A stretch of 64,000 nt of DNA from Streptomyces fagopyri (GCF_009498275.1 NZ_CP045643.1:620001-684000), one strand, 5' to 3'. Counted from the first letter of the stretch, positions 8,252 to 18,142 are shown. The notes: generated from the sequence alone by a model not told the origin. Program-made: numbers and translations.

Positions 8252-11011
8252 ATGGTGAACCCGTTCAGGCGTGTGGACCGCGCCCCCGCTCCCTGGGTCC
8301 GCACCCGGCTGCGGTCGGCGCCCGGGGCTTCCCTCTTCCTCGCGCTGCTGGTGGTGCTGACCGCCTGTCTGGCCGCCGCGTTCCCGCGCGCGCTGGAGCG
8401 GTACGAGGACGCGGGCCTGCGCCACGCCGTCGAGCAGGTGTCCCCCTCCCGGAGCGTCGTCAGTCTGTCCGCCCCGGCTCCCCTGCCGAGTCTGTCGCAG
8501 GACCTGCGCGAGCGAGCACTGCGTCCCGCCTCTGTGAAGAGCCAGTACGACAGCATCCTCGGCACGGTCCGGCGCCCCTTCGTCCCCGACCGGAACCAGT
8601 CGTCGTACGGCGTGACCACCACCGTCAACCAACTGGTGCCCGACCCCTGGCTGCCCCGGCCGGACGCACTGCCGGCCCAGGTCGCCCTCGTCGCACCGGC
8701 AGGTCTCGCCGGTCACGCCCGGCTGAGCGAGGGCCGTCTGCCCCGCGCGTCCGGCACGGTCACCACCACGACGCCGGAGGTGGAGGCGGCGGTCACCACC
8801 GACACCGCCGGGATCCTGCACATCAAGGTGGGGTCGGTCCTGCACGTCCCCGGAGCGGGCCGCGGCCCGCTCGCCGTCCGGGTCACCGGGATCGTCGCCC
8901 CGCGCGAGCGCGACGGTGCCTACTGGGCGACGGACCCGCTGCTGCGTACGCCCGTGCTGAAGCGGATAACGCCCGCCGACCCGTACTCGGCTCGGTACTG
9001 GCTCGGCGCCGTGCTGCTGCCACCCGAGGCGGCCCCCGCGCTCCTGGGCACCGAGGGGCGGCCCAACCGCTACTGGCGGCTGGCCCCCTCCCCGGACGCC
9101 CTTCACCACCGTGACCTGGGCGCGCTCCAGTCCGCGCTCGCGTCCCTGGTGTCGGGTCCCGGCCTCCACCAGGTGAGCACGGTCACCGGGTCCCTCACGG
9201 AGGCCGACACCGGCCTCGACGACGTACTCGCCTCCTACTCCCACCTGTTCTCCGGCGTCTCGGCGCTGATCTCGGTCGCGGCGTTCGGCAGCGGGACGGT
9301 CGCCGCCGTCGTCCTGGCGATGGCGGCGGGCCTGTCCGCCGACCGCCGCCGCACCGAACTGGCCCTGCTGCGCGCCCGCGGCGCCTCATTGCCGGGCCTC
9401 ACCGCCCGTCTGCTCGCGGAGACTGCGGTGATCGCCGTCCCGGCGGGGACGGTCGGCCTGGCCGTGGCCGTGTGGGCCCTCCCCGGCGCCCGGGCCCTTC
9501 CCGCCGCACTGGCCGCCCTCGCGGTCACGGTCGTCGCCTGCGTCGCTCTGCCCCTGCGCGCGGCGGGCGCCCACCGGCTCGTCCGCAGCTCCGTGCTGCG
9601 CCAGGACGTGACATCGGTACGACCGTCCCGGCGCCGAACGGTCGCGGAGCTGACGCTGGTGACGGTGGCCGCCGGCGCGTTGGTGACCCTGCGCCGGCAG
9701 GGTACGTCCGGCGGCTCCGGCAATCAGCTGATCTCGGCGGCGCCCGTACTGGTGGGAGTCATCGCCGCGCTGCTGCTGGTCCGCGTCTACCCGCTTCCCC
9801 TGCGTGGCATGGCCGGTCCCGCCGGGCGGCTGCGCGGTGTGGTGAGCCATCTGTCCCTGGCCCGGGCGGGCCGCGGTTCCGCGTCCGCGGTACTGCCGCT
9901 GCTCGCTCTGCTCACCGCTCTGACCACGGCCTCGTTCGGCGGCTCGGTCCTCGCGGGTATCGGCGAGGCACGGGACCACTCGGCGCTCCTCGCCGTCCGT
10001 GCCGACGCCCGGCTGGAGTCGGCGATGGATCCCTTGCCCGCGGGGCTGACCGACCGGGTGCGCCGTGTCTCCGGTGTGCGGGACGTGACGGCGGTGAGCG
10101 TCGACTACCGGGCGAGGCCGAACGACGGACGCCAGACGGTGCCGGTGGTGGGCGTGGATCCCGGTGACTACGCGGGGCTGACGAGACGGACGGGGCTCGG
10201 AGCCTTCCCCGAGGGAGTGCTGAGGACGGGCCGCGGAAACCTGGGTTCCGGCGCCGTGCTGCCCGCCGTGGCCTCTCCTGGCGTGGCTCACACCTACGGC
10301 TCCGCCCCGTTCCCCGTCGGCATGGTGGACGGCAGCATCGTCAGGGTCCGCATCATCGCCGTCCGGGACATCACCCCGGCCGTGCTGGGCGCCGACTTCC
10401 TGGTGGTGGATCGCGCCGGTCTCAGCGCCACGGCCGTCAAGCCGACGACCCTGCTGGTGACGGGCCCGGAAGCGGACGGCCGTGTCCTGCGTGAGGCGGC
10501 CGGTAACGCGGTGTCGGTCCGCCTCCGCGCGGAGGAGAGAGCCCGGTACGTCGACTCCCCTCTCCAGACCGGCGTGACGCACCTGTACACGGCGGCGGTG
10601 GCGGCGGGTGCCGGCTACGCCGTACTCGCGCTGCTCCTGTCACTCCTGCGCGCCGCTCCCGAACGCATCGCGCTGCTCGCACGCCTGCGCACCATGGGCC
10701 TCACCCGTCCGCAGGGCCGCCGCCTGCTCGTCCTGGAGTCCCTGCCCCAGGCCGTGCTCGCCGCGGTCGGCGGTGTCCTGACCGGCTGGGCCGCGATCCA
10801 CCTGCTCTCCCCCGGCATGGACCTGACCGCCGTTGCCCTGCCGCCCTCGCTCGCGCCCCTGGAGCAGACCCCGCTGCACACCGACGCCTGGTCGCTGGCC
10901 GTGCCGGCGCTGACCGTGGTGGCGGTGACGGTGGGAATCGCCGGCGTGCAGGCGTGGTGGGCGGGGAGGAGAGGAGCGGTACGGGAGTTGAGGGCAGGTG
11001 ACACAGGGTGA
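8252..11011 (+). CDS. Second FtsX-like ABC transporter permease
   Basis: A 919-residue paralogue-like partner of the preceding permease. One N-terminal membrane helix (about residues 25-45) is followed by an extracytoplasmic domain. A core of helices spans about 335-450, with further helices around 500-565, then a second extracellular domain and three C-terminal helices (about 775-910). The ATG lies 1 bp after the stop of the first permease, with GGAGGGG as ribosome-binding site, indicating translational coupling. Probably forms a heterodimer with it. Substrate unknown. Confidence 0.92.
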   Translation: MVNPFRRVDRAPAPWVRTRLRSAPGASLFLALLVVLTACLAAAFPRALERYEDAGLRHAVEQVSPSRSVVSLSAPAPLPSLSQDLRERALRPASVKSQYDSILGTVRRPFVPDRNQSSYGVTTTVNQLVPDPWLPRPDALPAQVALVAPAGLAGHARLSEGRLPRASGTVTTTTPEVEAAVTTDTAGILHIKVGSVLHVPGAGRGPLAVRVTGIVAPRERDGAYWATDPLLRTPVLKRITPADPYSARYWLGAVLLPPEAAPALLGTEGRPNRYWRLAPSPDALHHRDLGALQSALASLVSGPGLHQVSTVTGSLTEADTGLDDVLASYSHLFSGVSALISVAAFGSGTVAAVVLAMAAGLSADRRRTELALLRARGASLPGLTARLLAETAVIAVPAGTVGLAVAVWALPGARALPAALAALAVTVVACVALPLRAAGAHRLVRSSVLRQDVTSVRPSRRRTVAELTLVTVAAGALVTLRRQGTSGGSGNQLISAAPVLVGVIAALLLVRVYPLPLRGMAGPAGRLRGVVSHLSLARAGRGSASAVLPLLALLTALTTASFGGSVLAGIGEARDHSALLAVRADARLESAMDPLPAGLTDRVRRVSGVRDVTAVSVDYRARPNDGRQTVPVVGVDPGDYAGLTRRTGLGAFPEGVLRTGRGNLGSGAVLPAVASPGVAHTYGSAPFPVGMVDGSIVRVRIIAVRDITPAVLGADFLVVDRAGLSATAVKPTTLLVTGPEADGRVLREAAGNAVSVRLRAEERARYVDSPLQTGVTHLYTAAVAAGAGYAVLALLLSLLRAAPERIALLARLRTMGLTRPQGRRLLVLESLPQAVLAAVGGVLTGWAAIHLLSPGMDLTAVALPPSLAPLEQTPLHTDAWSLAVPALTVVAVTVGIAGVQAWWAGRRGAVRELRAGDTG

Positions 11012-11228
11012 GGCGAGCAGCACGTGCCGTCTCGGGCGGCCCCGGCGGCAGGGCCCGGTGGCTCCGGCGTCAGGCTCTGGGGCGTCGGCGCCTCAGGTCA
11101 TGGCACCGGACTCCGGAGGCTCCGGCGACGCCGGTCCCTGTCCCCGGCCGCCCCGGCACCGCTCCGGTGGCCCCCGGCCGCCCCGGCGCGCACCGGGCCG
11201 GCCGCGCACCCCTTGACCAAGGAGCCCG

Positions 11229-12191
11229 ATGACGATGACGACGAATCCCACCCTCGCCGAACTGACCGACAAGGCGACCGCCACCCGCGCTCGGCCCGCT
11301 TATGGACACGACGCTCTCATCGCCTGCGACCGTCTGGTGCGAATCTTCTCGGCGGACGGCGTGGAGGTGCAGGCACTCCAGGGTCTCGACCTGCTCGTCC
11401 GCAAGGGCGAACTGATGGCTCTGGTGGGCGCGTCGGGCAGCGGCAAGTCCACCCTGATGAACATCCTGGCCAGCCTGGACACGCCCACCGCCGGAGCGGC
11501 CCAGGTCGCCGGCCACAACCTGCTGGCCATGACCGCGAAGGACCGCCTCCACTACCGGCGCAAGGTGGTCGGCTTCATCTGGCAGCAGACCTCCCGCAAC
11601 CTGCTTCCGTATCTCACCGCGGCCCAGAACGTCGCCCTGCCCCTCCAGTTCGCGGGCGGCCGCCGCCGCTCCCGGGCCCGCGCCGAACGTGCCCTGGAAC
11701 TGCTGGAGTTGCTCCGGGTCGCCGATTGCAGGGACCGCCGCCCGCATGAGATGTCCGGCGGTCAGCAGCAGCGGGTCGCCATCGCCGTGGCCCTCGCCTG
11801 CGACCCGGCGGTGCTGCTCGCCGACGAACCCACCGGCGAACTCGACTCCCACACCGCCCAGCAGATCTTCGCCGCCTTCCGCACGGCGAACGAGGAGTTG
11901 GGCACGACGATCGTCATCGTCACCCATGACCGCGCCGTGGCGGGCGAGGTGCGCCGCACGGTCGCCATCCGTGACGGCCGCACCTCCACGGAGGTCCTGC
12001 GCCGGAGCGAGGTCGACGAGACCACCGGCCACGAGACGCTGGTGGCCCGCGAGTACGCGATGCTCGACCGGGCCGGCCGGCTCCAGTTGCCCGCCGAGTA
12101 CACGGGGGCGCTGGGCATGCGCGACCGGGTGGCGCTGGATCTGGAGGAGGACCACATCACCGTATGGCCGGACGACAGCGGACACGACTGA
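11229..12191 (+). CDS. ABC transporter ATP-binding protein with C-terminal extension
   Basis: A 320-residue MacB/LolD-type ATPase. It shows Walker A 'GASGSGKS' (about residue 75), signature 'MSGGQQQRVAIA', Walker B 'VLLADEPTGELD' and H-loop 'VIVTHDRA'. About 60 extra residues after the ATPase core include an AbrB-like short strand pattern ('LQLPAEYTGALGMRDRVALDLE'-type), seen in Streptomyces ATPases paired with large FtsX permeases. Start ATG at 11229 with AAGGAG. It lies 217 bp downstream of the second permease and most likely energises it. Confidence 0.93.
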   Translation: MTMTTNPTLAELTDKATATRARPAYGHDALIACDRLVRIFSADGVEVQALQGLDLLVRKGELMALVGASGSGKSTLMNILASLDTPTAGAAQVAGHNLLAMTAKDRLHYRRKVVGFIWQQTSRNLLPYLTAAQNVALPLQFAGGRRRSRARAERALELLELLRVADCRDRRPHEMSGGQQQRVAIAVALACDPAVLLADEPTGELDSHTAQQIFAAFRTANEELGTTIVIVTHDRAVAGEVRRTVAIRDGRTSTEVLRRSEVDETTGHETLVAREYAMLDRAGRLQLPAEYTGALGMRDRVALDLEEDHITVWPDDSGHD

Positions 12192-12392
12192 TCGCCGGCT
12201 GTGACCGAACAGCAGGGACGCGGGCCGCTCACCCCGCCTCGGTGGCACGGTCGACGGTGAACCCGCCGGTCCTGATCAGCGGGTCGCCCTCTTCCCCAAG
12301 GCGCCGGCCTCGTGCTCGACGATCCCGGCCCGGGTGCCGAGGAGCAGCCCCGGGGACTTCCGCGCCGCGAGCCGGACCGGTGACGGCTGGGC

Positions 12393-13094
12393 CTACTCCC
12401 CCGTCACGTCCCGTATCTCTCCATCGCGCATTTCGAGGACCCGGTCGGCCAGGTCGAGCAGCGTCGCGTCGTGCGTGGCCACCAGGGCGGTGACCTGTTC
12501 GCTGCGCACGACCGCCCGCAGCAGTTCCATCACGGCATGGCCGGTCTCGGCGTCCAGCTGGCCGGTGGGCTCGTCGGCGATCAGCAACGAGGGGCTGTTG
12601 GCCAGGGCGCGGGCGATGGCGACCCGCTGCTGTTGGCCGCCGGAGAGCTCGCCGGGCCGCTGCGCCGCGTGGTCGGCGAGGCCCACCAGGGACAGCAGCA
12701 GCTCGACCCGCTCCTCGCGCTCCCGCACGTCGGCCCGGCGCAAGCGCATCGGCACACCCACGTTCTCCGCGGCCGTCAGGATCGGGATGAGGCCGAAGGA
12801 CTGGAAGACGAAGCCGATACGGTCCCGGCGCAGCGCCAGCAGGCCGTCCTCGCCGAGCTCCGACAGGTCCATGCCCTCCACGGTGACCCGGCCACGGTCC
12901 GGGGCGTCAAGTCCGCCGACGATGTTCAGCAGGGTGGTCTTCCCTGAACCCGAACGCCCCTTGAGCGCGATGAGCTCACCACGAGGGATGTCGAAGGAGA
13001 CGCCGCGCAGAGCGTGGACGGCGGCGGCTCCCTGACCGTGCGACTTGTGGATGTCCTCGACGCGCACCATGGCCCCTGTGACGACCTGGCTCAT
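12393..13094 (-). CDS. ABC transporter ATP-binding protein (LolD/MacB type), orphan
   Basis: A 233-residue ATPase: Walker A 'GRSGSGKTT', 'FQSFGLIPILTAAENV' Q-loop region, signature 'LSGGQQQRVAIARAL', Walker B 'LLIADEPTGQLD', H-loop 'VATHD'. The ATG at 13094 has AGGGAGAAC upstream. It is encoded convergently to the preceding permease-ATPase operon, with 200 bp between the two stop codons, and has no permease of its own. It may supply a second ATPase for the two nearby permeases, giving an asymmetric exporter with two different motors. This is inference. Confidence 0.9.
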   Translation of the reverse strand: MSQVVTGAMVRVEDIHKSHGQGAAAVHALRGVSFDIPRGELIALKGRSGSGKTTLLNIVGGLDAPDRGRVTVEGMDLSELGEDGLLALRRDRIGFVFQSFGLIPILTAAENVGVPMRLRRADVREREERVELLLSLVGLADHAAQRPGELSGGQQQRVAIARALANSPSLLIADEPTGQLDAETGHAVMELLRAVVRSEQVTALVATHDATLLDLADRVLEMRDGEIRDVTGE

Positions 13095-13823
13095 GTGTTC
13101 TCCCTTGATCCCCGTGGGCCAGGCATCAGTATCGCCGCCTTCGGCCCGGCCCTCAACGCTTCTGAGGACCTTCATGGGACACGGGTGGGCCGAGGCCACG
13201 AAGTTCCGCCGGTGTCCCGAGCCCGCCCAGGGCGATCCATTCCGGGATTGCGCTCTGGATCGTGAGTTCGCAGCTCGGGGGGGTGCTGTGCCGACGTAGG
13301 TAGGAATATGGATCACTGTGCCGTCTTCGGCTGGGAGTGCCCGTGGTGGAGGCTGGTTCCCGGTCCGGCGCCGGACGCGCAAGGTCTCGCTGAGTCCGCG
13401 TGGGCCGGTGCGGGCGCAGGGGCATGGCGCTCATCCCCGTGAAACCGACGTCCTGCCGCCCCGCGGGCTCCCGTGGGAATCCCGTCGGCCAACTCCATCT
13501 GCCGGCCGGGGCGTGTTGATCAGAGGGAGGTGCCGGGACGACTCCCGGACGAGCGGGGCATCGGCAGTCACGAGGTGGTCCTGCGGATGCAACTTCCCGA
13601 CAGGGCGTGGACTTCACGCGCCCCGTTCACCACGGCTCCCCCGCCGACTCCAGCGGAGTCACGCGGTGCACCGCCTACGGGACTGGAGTGGCGGGACCTC
13701 TTCCCGCCCCGTACACAGAGCTGACCGCCGCCACCGATGCCACCGATGCCGTCGCTTCGACGGCCGGCGCGAGAGTCGCGGCGCGGGCGCTGCGGGTGTG
13801 ATGGGCGGCGGCCGTCTCGCCGG
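13095..13823. other. Gene-free stretch
   Basis: 729 bp between two leftward genes. All open frames here lack a ribosome-binding site, family resemblance or Streptomyces-like third-position bias. No repeat or hairpin of note was seen. Confidence 0.5.
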
Positions 13824-14201
13824 TCACGCGGTGTCCCGGGTGTCGTCGTCGAGCTGGTCGAGGACGCGCTGCTCCGCGTCGCGGAGTATGGTGCGCGCGG
13901 CCGGGGGCCGGGTGCAGTCGGCCCCGTGTGCGGCACCTTCGGAGGACTTCCAGATCCGGCAGCAGGGACCAGGGAGCGGTGCGGGGCCCCGGGTGGCCAG
14001 CTCGGCACGCTCCGCCTCGATGCGGGCTCGGCGTTCCCGGCCGTGGCGTGCGCGGCGTTCCCGGATGGCGCCCGGGACCAGAACCAGCGCGAGGGCCCAG
14101 AACACACCGGTCTCCCACCACAGATGGTGGAAGGCGGTGACGGCGCCCGCGGTGGTGAGGACGGTGGCGCCCAGGGCGCGGGCGGTTTCGTGTCGGGTCA
14201 C
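13824..14201 (-). CDS. Small membrane protein with conserved Cys-rich motif (unknown function)
   Basis: 125 residues. The GTG at 14201 is preceded by GGGGAG at a good distance, which fixes the start although the frame is open further up. There are two short hydrophobic segments (about residues 8-25 and 28-42), then a highly charged Arg/Glu helix. Next comes a conserved-looking cluster 'CCRIWKSSEGAAHGADCTRPP' with a Cys-Cys pair and a third Cys, and a short acidic tail. I recognise the CC..W..S.GA.HG..C.RPP pattern as recurrent in hypothetical Streptomyces proteins but know no function; the cysteines may bind metal. Confidence 0.65.
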   Translation of the reverse strand: MTRHETARALGATVLTTAGAVTAFHHLWWETGVFWALALVLVPGAIRERRARHGRERRARIEAERAELATRGPAPLPGPCCRIWKSSEGAAHGADCTRPPAARTILRDAEQRVLDQLDDDTRDTA

Positions 14202-14799
14202 AAGTACTCCCCGCAGGGCTGAAGGCAGGTCACCTAGGGAGCTTTCCCCACGTGCGGCCTTGGCCACGGATGTCGCGGGAGATTTTGGCGGGGCCGCGTG
14301 CGGCCGTGTCCGCGGACAGCGGGCCGCGTGTCGTGAAGAGGGGGACCGTTCCCGGGCGCGCCGGGACGGTCCCCCGACGTCGGAACCGGCAAGACGCACG
14401 TCCGCCGCCCCTCCGGGCAGTTCGCCGTCCACAAGGGCGCCACCGTCGGCTTCGCGAGAACCGGCCGGATCCGATCCTCACGGGCTCGCCGGTGACCACC
14501 CCGACCGCACTTGAACCGCGGCCTCAGCAGGGGTGATCCCGCCGCGCCGTGTGCGGAGGAAGCCGCGATCTCCCGGCGGCAATCTCCCGGCCGTGATTCA
14601 TGGCCGTGATTCATGACCCCGGTCCGACCCGGGCACCCCCGGCCGGCGGTCCAGGTGGGTGGTCCTGGTGGTTCCTGTCCCACCGGTACCGGTCCGGCGC
14701 CGCATGAGACGGCCCGCCCGATGCTCTGCTGGAGGGCGGAGAGCGGCGGTCGGGCCGCCGCTCCGCGAAAGATCCGCCATTCCTGGAAGGTGCGCCCCC
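14202..14799. other. Gene-free stretch with a short tandem duplication
   Basis: 598 bp between divergent genes. Near 14588-14614 a 13-bp unit (TGGCCGTGATTCA-like) is duplicated in tandem. No convincing coding frame was found. It should hold the promoters of the small membrane protein gene and the SDR gene. Confidence 0.5.
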
Positions 14800-15573
14800 A
14801 TGACCACTGCCTCTGTACACCCTCTCGACGGCCGGGTCGCCGTCATCACCGGTGCCTCCAGCGGTATCGGTGAGGCATCCGCCGAACACCTGGCATCGCT
14901 GGGCGCGAAGGTCGTCGTCCTCGCGCGACGGGCGGGGCGTCTGGAGGACCTGGTCACACGGATCGAGGAGAACGGCGGGAACGCGCTCGCGATCGGTGCC
15001 GACGTCACCGACGCCACAGCCGTCCAGGCCGCGGCGGACCGGGTGGAGGCGGAACTCGGCGGCGCCGACCTGCTGTTCAACAACGCGGGTGTGATGCTTC
15101 CGGCCCCGGTGGAGGAACGTGCCACCGACCAGTGGCAGCGCCAGATCGACCTGAACGTGACCGGCCTGATGAACGTGATCGGGGCGTTCGTACCGCAGTT
15201 GGTCAAGAGCGCGGGCGAGCGCGGCGTGGCCGACCTGATCAACACGTCCTCGATCGCCGCGCAGAACATCTTCCCGAACTTCGCCGTCTACTCCGGTACC
15301 AAGGCCTACGTCACCCACCTGTCCCGTCACCTGCGGACCGAGCTGGGGCCGAAGAAGGTCCGGGTCTCCGCGATCGAGCCGGGAATCGTCGGTACCGAAC
15401 TCCAGAGCCACGTCACCGACGCCGGCGCACTCGCATGGCTCGACGGGTCGAAGGACACGATGGACTGGCTCACCCCGCAGGACATCGCCCGGACCATCGG
15501 CTTCCTCGCCTCGCTGCCCCCACGGGTGAATCTCCAGCAGGTCACGATCATGCCCACCGGCCAGACCGGCTGA
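14800..15573 (+). CDS. Short-chain dehydrogenase/reductase (classical SDR)
   Basis: 257 residues, NAD(P)-dependent oxidoreductase. Glycine motif 'TGASSGIG' lies at about residues 19-26, 'NNAG' follows the fourth strand, the catalytic Ser is in 'NTSSIAA', and the catalytic Tyr/Lys pair is in 'YSGTKAY'. The ATG at 14800 has GGAAGG upstream. Substrate is unknown. The gene stands alone and converges on an HxlR regulator. Confidence 0.93.
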   Translation: MTTASVHPLDGRVAVITGASSGIGEASAEHLASLGAKVVVLARRAGRLEDLVTRIEENGGNALAIGADVTDATAVQAAADRVEAELGGADLLFNNAGVMLPAPVEERATDQWQRQIDLNVTGLMNVIGAFVPQLVKSAGERGVADLINTSSIAAQNIFPNFAVYSGTKAYVTHLSRHLRTELGPKKVRVSAIEPGIVGTELQSHVTDAGALAWLDGSKDTMDWLTPQDIARTIGFLASLPPRVNLQQVTIMPTGQTG

Positions 15574-15797
15574 CCGGACCGTTCGCGCGGCGTGGGCCCT
15601 GGGCCGTCACAGCGGCGGTCGTACAGGTCGCCTACGAACGCGGATGCTGACACCTCTGAGCAGGAGGAACCTTCACCGCCCTCCCGCCGCCGCGACGTTC
15701 CGTCACACCACTGCTCAGCCGGGGGTGCGCACGGGCGCGGGTCGGACCTGACTTCGCCGGCGCGCGGAAAGGACCGGCGCCGGTTCGGACGACAGCA

Positions 15798-15831
15798 CGC
15801 CCCTCGCTGACGGGGGAGACGGCGAGGGGCG
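15798..15831. terminator. Bidirectional stem-loop terminator
   Basis: A perfect 10-bp GC stem (15798-15807 with 15822-15831) closes a 14-nt loop. It lies between the convergent SDR (ends 15573) and HxlR (ends 15985) genes. The rest of the 15574-15984 gap holds nothing recognisable. Confidence 0.65.
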
Positions 15832-15984
15832 CGTCAACAGTCTGACGTGACCGGTGATCCTCGCGCAGCCGCTTCGCAAAGTAGGGGCCCGGCATTCGCC
15901 GACGACATGCGGCCGCGGACCGCGGAGGACGCCGTCGGTGACGTAGCCCGTCACCTGTTCCGTCAGATCCGCGATCTTCAGGAC

Positions 15985-16350
15985 TCAGTCCTGGGCGAGT
16001 TCAGCGCGGTCGCGGGCCTCCAGGACCTCGTCGGCGTGCGCTTCGGCCCATGCCCGGACCGCCGTGATCGATTCCAGCAGACTCCGGCCGAGGTCCGTGA
16101 GGCGGTACTCGACCTTGGGCGGAACCACCGGGTGGACCGTGCGGTCCACCAGCCCGTCCCGCTCCAGCGCGCGGAGCGTCTGGGTCAGGACCTTCGGTGT
16201 GATGATCGCAATCCGGTCCCGCAGTTCCGAGAAGCGATGCACGCCCGAACTGAGGGCGAAAATGATCAGCATCGTCCACTTGTTGCCCAGAATGCCCAGA
16301 GCTACCTGGGAGGGACAGGTCGGGTCCAGTACATCCCTGACAGTATCCAT
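15985..16350 (-). CDS. HxlR-family winged-helix transcriptional regulator
   Basis: 121 residues with the HxlR signature: a single Cys near the N-terminus ('PTCPSQVALGILGNKWT'), 'HRFSELRDRI..ITPKVLTQTLRALERDGLVDR' recognition helix, and a beta-wing 'VEYRLTDLGRSLL'. Such proteins often sense thiol-reactive or aldehyde stress through the Cys. The start taken is the ATG at 16350; one more ATG lies upstream. Divergent from the NAD-dependent reductase gene at 16450, which it probably controls through the inverted repeat in between. Confidence 0.9.
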   Translation of the reverse strand: MDTVRDVLDPTCPSQVALGILGNKWTMLIIFALSSGVHRFSELRDRIAIITPKVLTQTLRALERDGLVDRTVHPVVPPKVEYRLTDLGRSLLESITAVRAWAEAHADEVLEARDRAELAQD

Positions 16351-16354
16351 CAGG

Positions 16355-16379
16355 TGAGTATGGCACTTTGAAGTACTCA
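16355..16379. promoter_or_regulatory. Inverted repeat, probable HxlR operator
   Basis: TGAGTA-N13-TACTCA: a perfect 6-bp inverted repeat in the 99-bp divergent region between the HxlR gene and the reductase gene. HxlR regulators usually bind such imperfect palindromes between themselves and a divergent target. Confidence 0.5.
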
Positions 16380-16449
16380 GTATCGAATGCATACCGTCCA
16401 GTCCACGAGACGCCCACGGTGAGCGTCTCCGGAACTCGGAGAAGACGAC

Positions 16450-17331
16450 ATGCATGTTTTCCTGACAGGTGGCACCGGCTTCGTCGGCTCGGCGGTACTG
16501 CGCCGGCTGCTCGACGAGGGACACCGTGTGACCGCGCTGGTGCGCAGCGAAGCGTCGGCCGCCCGGGTCGCCGCCGCGGGGGCCGCCGCACTGCCCGGCG
16601 ACATCACCGACGCGGCGTGGCTGGCGCGGCGGATGGCGGAGGCGGACGCGGCCATTCACACGGCCGCCACCGGTGACGCGACGAGCGCGCAGGTCGACGC
16701 GTCGATCGCCGCGGCCGCGCGGGAGGCGTTCGCCGGGACGGAGAAGTCCTACGTTCACACCAGTGGTGTGTGGATGTACGGCAGCGGTGACGCCGTCACC
16801 GAGCGGACCCCCTTCGCCCCGGTGGCGCCGCTCGCCTGGCGGCAGCCGATCGAACGGGACGTGCTGGCCGTCCCCGCCCGCACCGCCATCGTGGTCCCCG
16901 GGGTCGTCTACGGATACGGCGTCGGAATTCCCCTCGTCATAGCCGGAGCTCCGCGCACCGCCTCAGGTGCGCTCACCCTGCCCGGTGACGGCACCCAGCG
17001 CTGGATCACCGTACACGTGGACGACCTGGCCGACCTGTACTCCCGCCTCCTGGAACGCGGCGAGGGGGGCTCGTACTGGATCGCGTCCGACGGCGCCAAC
17101 CCGAACGTCCGTACACTCGGCGAAGCCGCCTCCCGTGCTGCCGGGACGGATGGCGCCGTGGCCCCCGAGAGCGCCGAGGAGACCCGCCGCCGGCTCGGCG
17201 CGTTCGCGGAAGGGCTCCTGCGCAGCCAGTCGGCCACCGGGGCCAAAGCCCGCTCCGAACTCGGCTGGAACCCCACCCGGCCCTCTCTCGCGGAGGAACT
17301 GGAACACGGCAGCTACGCCCCTGGCCGGTAG
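16450..17331 (+). CDS. NAD-dependent epimerase/dehydratase-family (extended/atypical SDR) protein
   Basis: 293 residues. N-terminal Rossmann motif 'LTGGTGFVGSAVLRRLL' at about residues 5-21, 'HTAATGD' after strand four, 'YVHTSGVWMYG' with the catalytic Ser region, and a 'VVPGVVYGYGVG..L' substrate strand. It resembles the NmrA/extended SDR proteins that accompany HxlR regulators. The usual YxxxK is not obvious, so the catalytic mode is uncertain. ATG at 16450 with GGAGAAG. Confidence 0.88.
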   Translation: MHVFLTGGTGFVGSAVLRRLLDEGHRVTALVRSEASAARVAAAGAAALPGDITDAAWLARRMAEADAAIHTAATGDATSAQVDASIAAAAREAFAGTEKSYVHTSGVWMYGSGDAVTERTPFAPVAPLAWRQPIERDVLAVPARTAIVVPGVVYGYGVGIPLVIAGAPRTASGALTLPGDGTQRWITVHVDDLADLYSRLLERGEGGSYWIASDGANPNVRTLGEAASRAAGTDGAVAPESAEETRRRLGAFAEGLLRSQSATGAKARSELGWNPTRPSLAEELEHGSYAPGR

Positions 17332-17608
17332 CACCGGGCACGACGCGCGGTGGGTGCGCCAGACACCCACCCGACGCGACCGGTCGCCACCTGTGCGCGC
17401 CGTGGCCGCGGTGAGGATCGGGGAAGGGAGAGCGAGAGTGCCCGGGACGGTTGTACGCCGGGCAGTCGCCCGGCTCCGGGCCAGGCACCGGTGTTGTCCA
17501 CTCCCTGGAGCGGGCACATGTTCGCGGATGTCGAGAAAGTGGAGCTGGCTCCGTCCTGGGTGTACCAGTGGCCACAACAGGCTGCGCAACGAAGAAGGAG
17601 AACCACCG

Positions 17609-18049
17609 ATGACGGTTCAGCGCATGGACAATGTCGGCATCGTCGTCGACGACCTGGACGCCGCCGTCGCCTTCTTCACCGAACTCGGCATGGAGCTGGA
17701 AGGCACAGCGGAGATCGAGGGCCTCTGGGCGGACCGCACCGTGGGAATCGACGGCGTCCGCAGCGCCATCGCGATGATGCGGACACCCGACGGCCACAGC
17801 AAGCTGGAGCTGACGAGGTTCCACGCCCCGACGGCCATCGACTCCGGACCGCTCGCCCCTCCGCCCAACACTCTGGGCCTGCACCGTGTCATGTTCGCCG
17901 TCGACGACATCGACGCCACCGTCGCCCGCCTGCGTCCCCACGGCGCCGAACTCCTCGGCGACATCGCGCAGTACGAGGACAGCTACCGGCTCTGCAACCT
18001 CCGGGGCCCCGCGGGCATCATCGTCGCTCTGGCCGAACAGCTCGGCTGA
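17609..18049 (+). CDS. VOC-superfamily (glyoxalase/bleomycin-resistance fold) protein
   Basis: 146 residues with two beta-alpha-beta-beta-beta modules: 'MDNVGIVVDDLDAAVAFFTELG' at the start and 'LGLHRVMFAVDDIDATVARLRPHG' from about residue 90. A terminal 'NLRGPAGIIVALAEQLG' strand carries the usual Glu. Members are metal-dependent lyases, dioxygenases or antibiotic-binding proteins. ATG at 17609 preceded by GAAGGAGAA. No functional partner is visible. Confidence 0.9.
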   Translation: MTVQRMDNVGIVVDDLDAAVAFFTELGMELEGTAEIEGLWADRTVGIDGVRSAIAMMRTPDGHSKLELTRFHAPTAIDSGPLAPPPNTLGLHRVMFAVDDIDATVARLRPHGAELLGDIAQYEDSYRLCNLRGPAGIIVALAEQLG

Positions 18050-18142
18050 CGGCCCGTCTCGGTCGCGCGCCACCCAACCGGAACGATCCAGGGAGATACG
18101 CAGACGCGTCTCATGACCCTCCAGAGAATTCGGGCGACAGTT

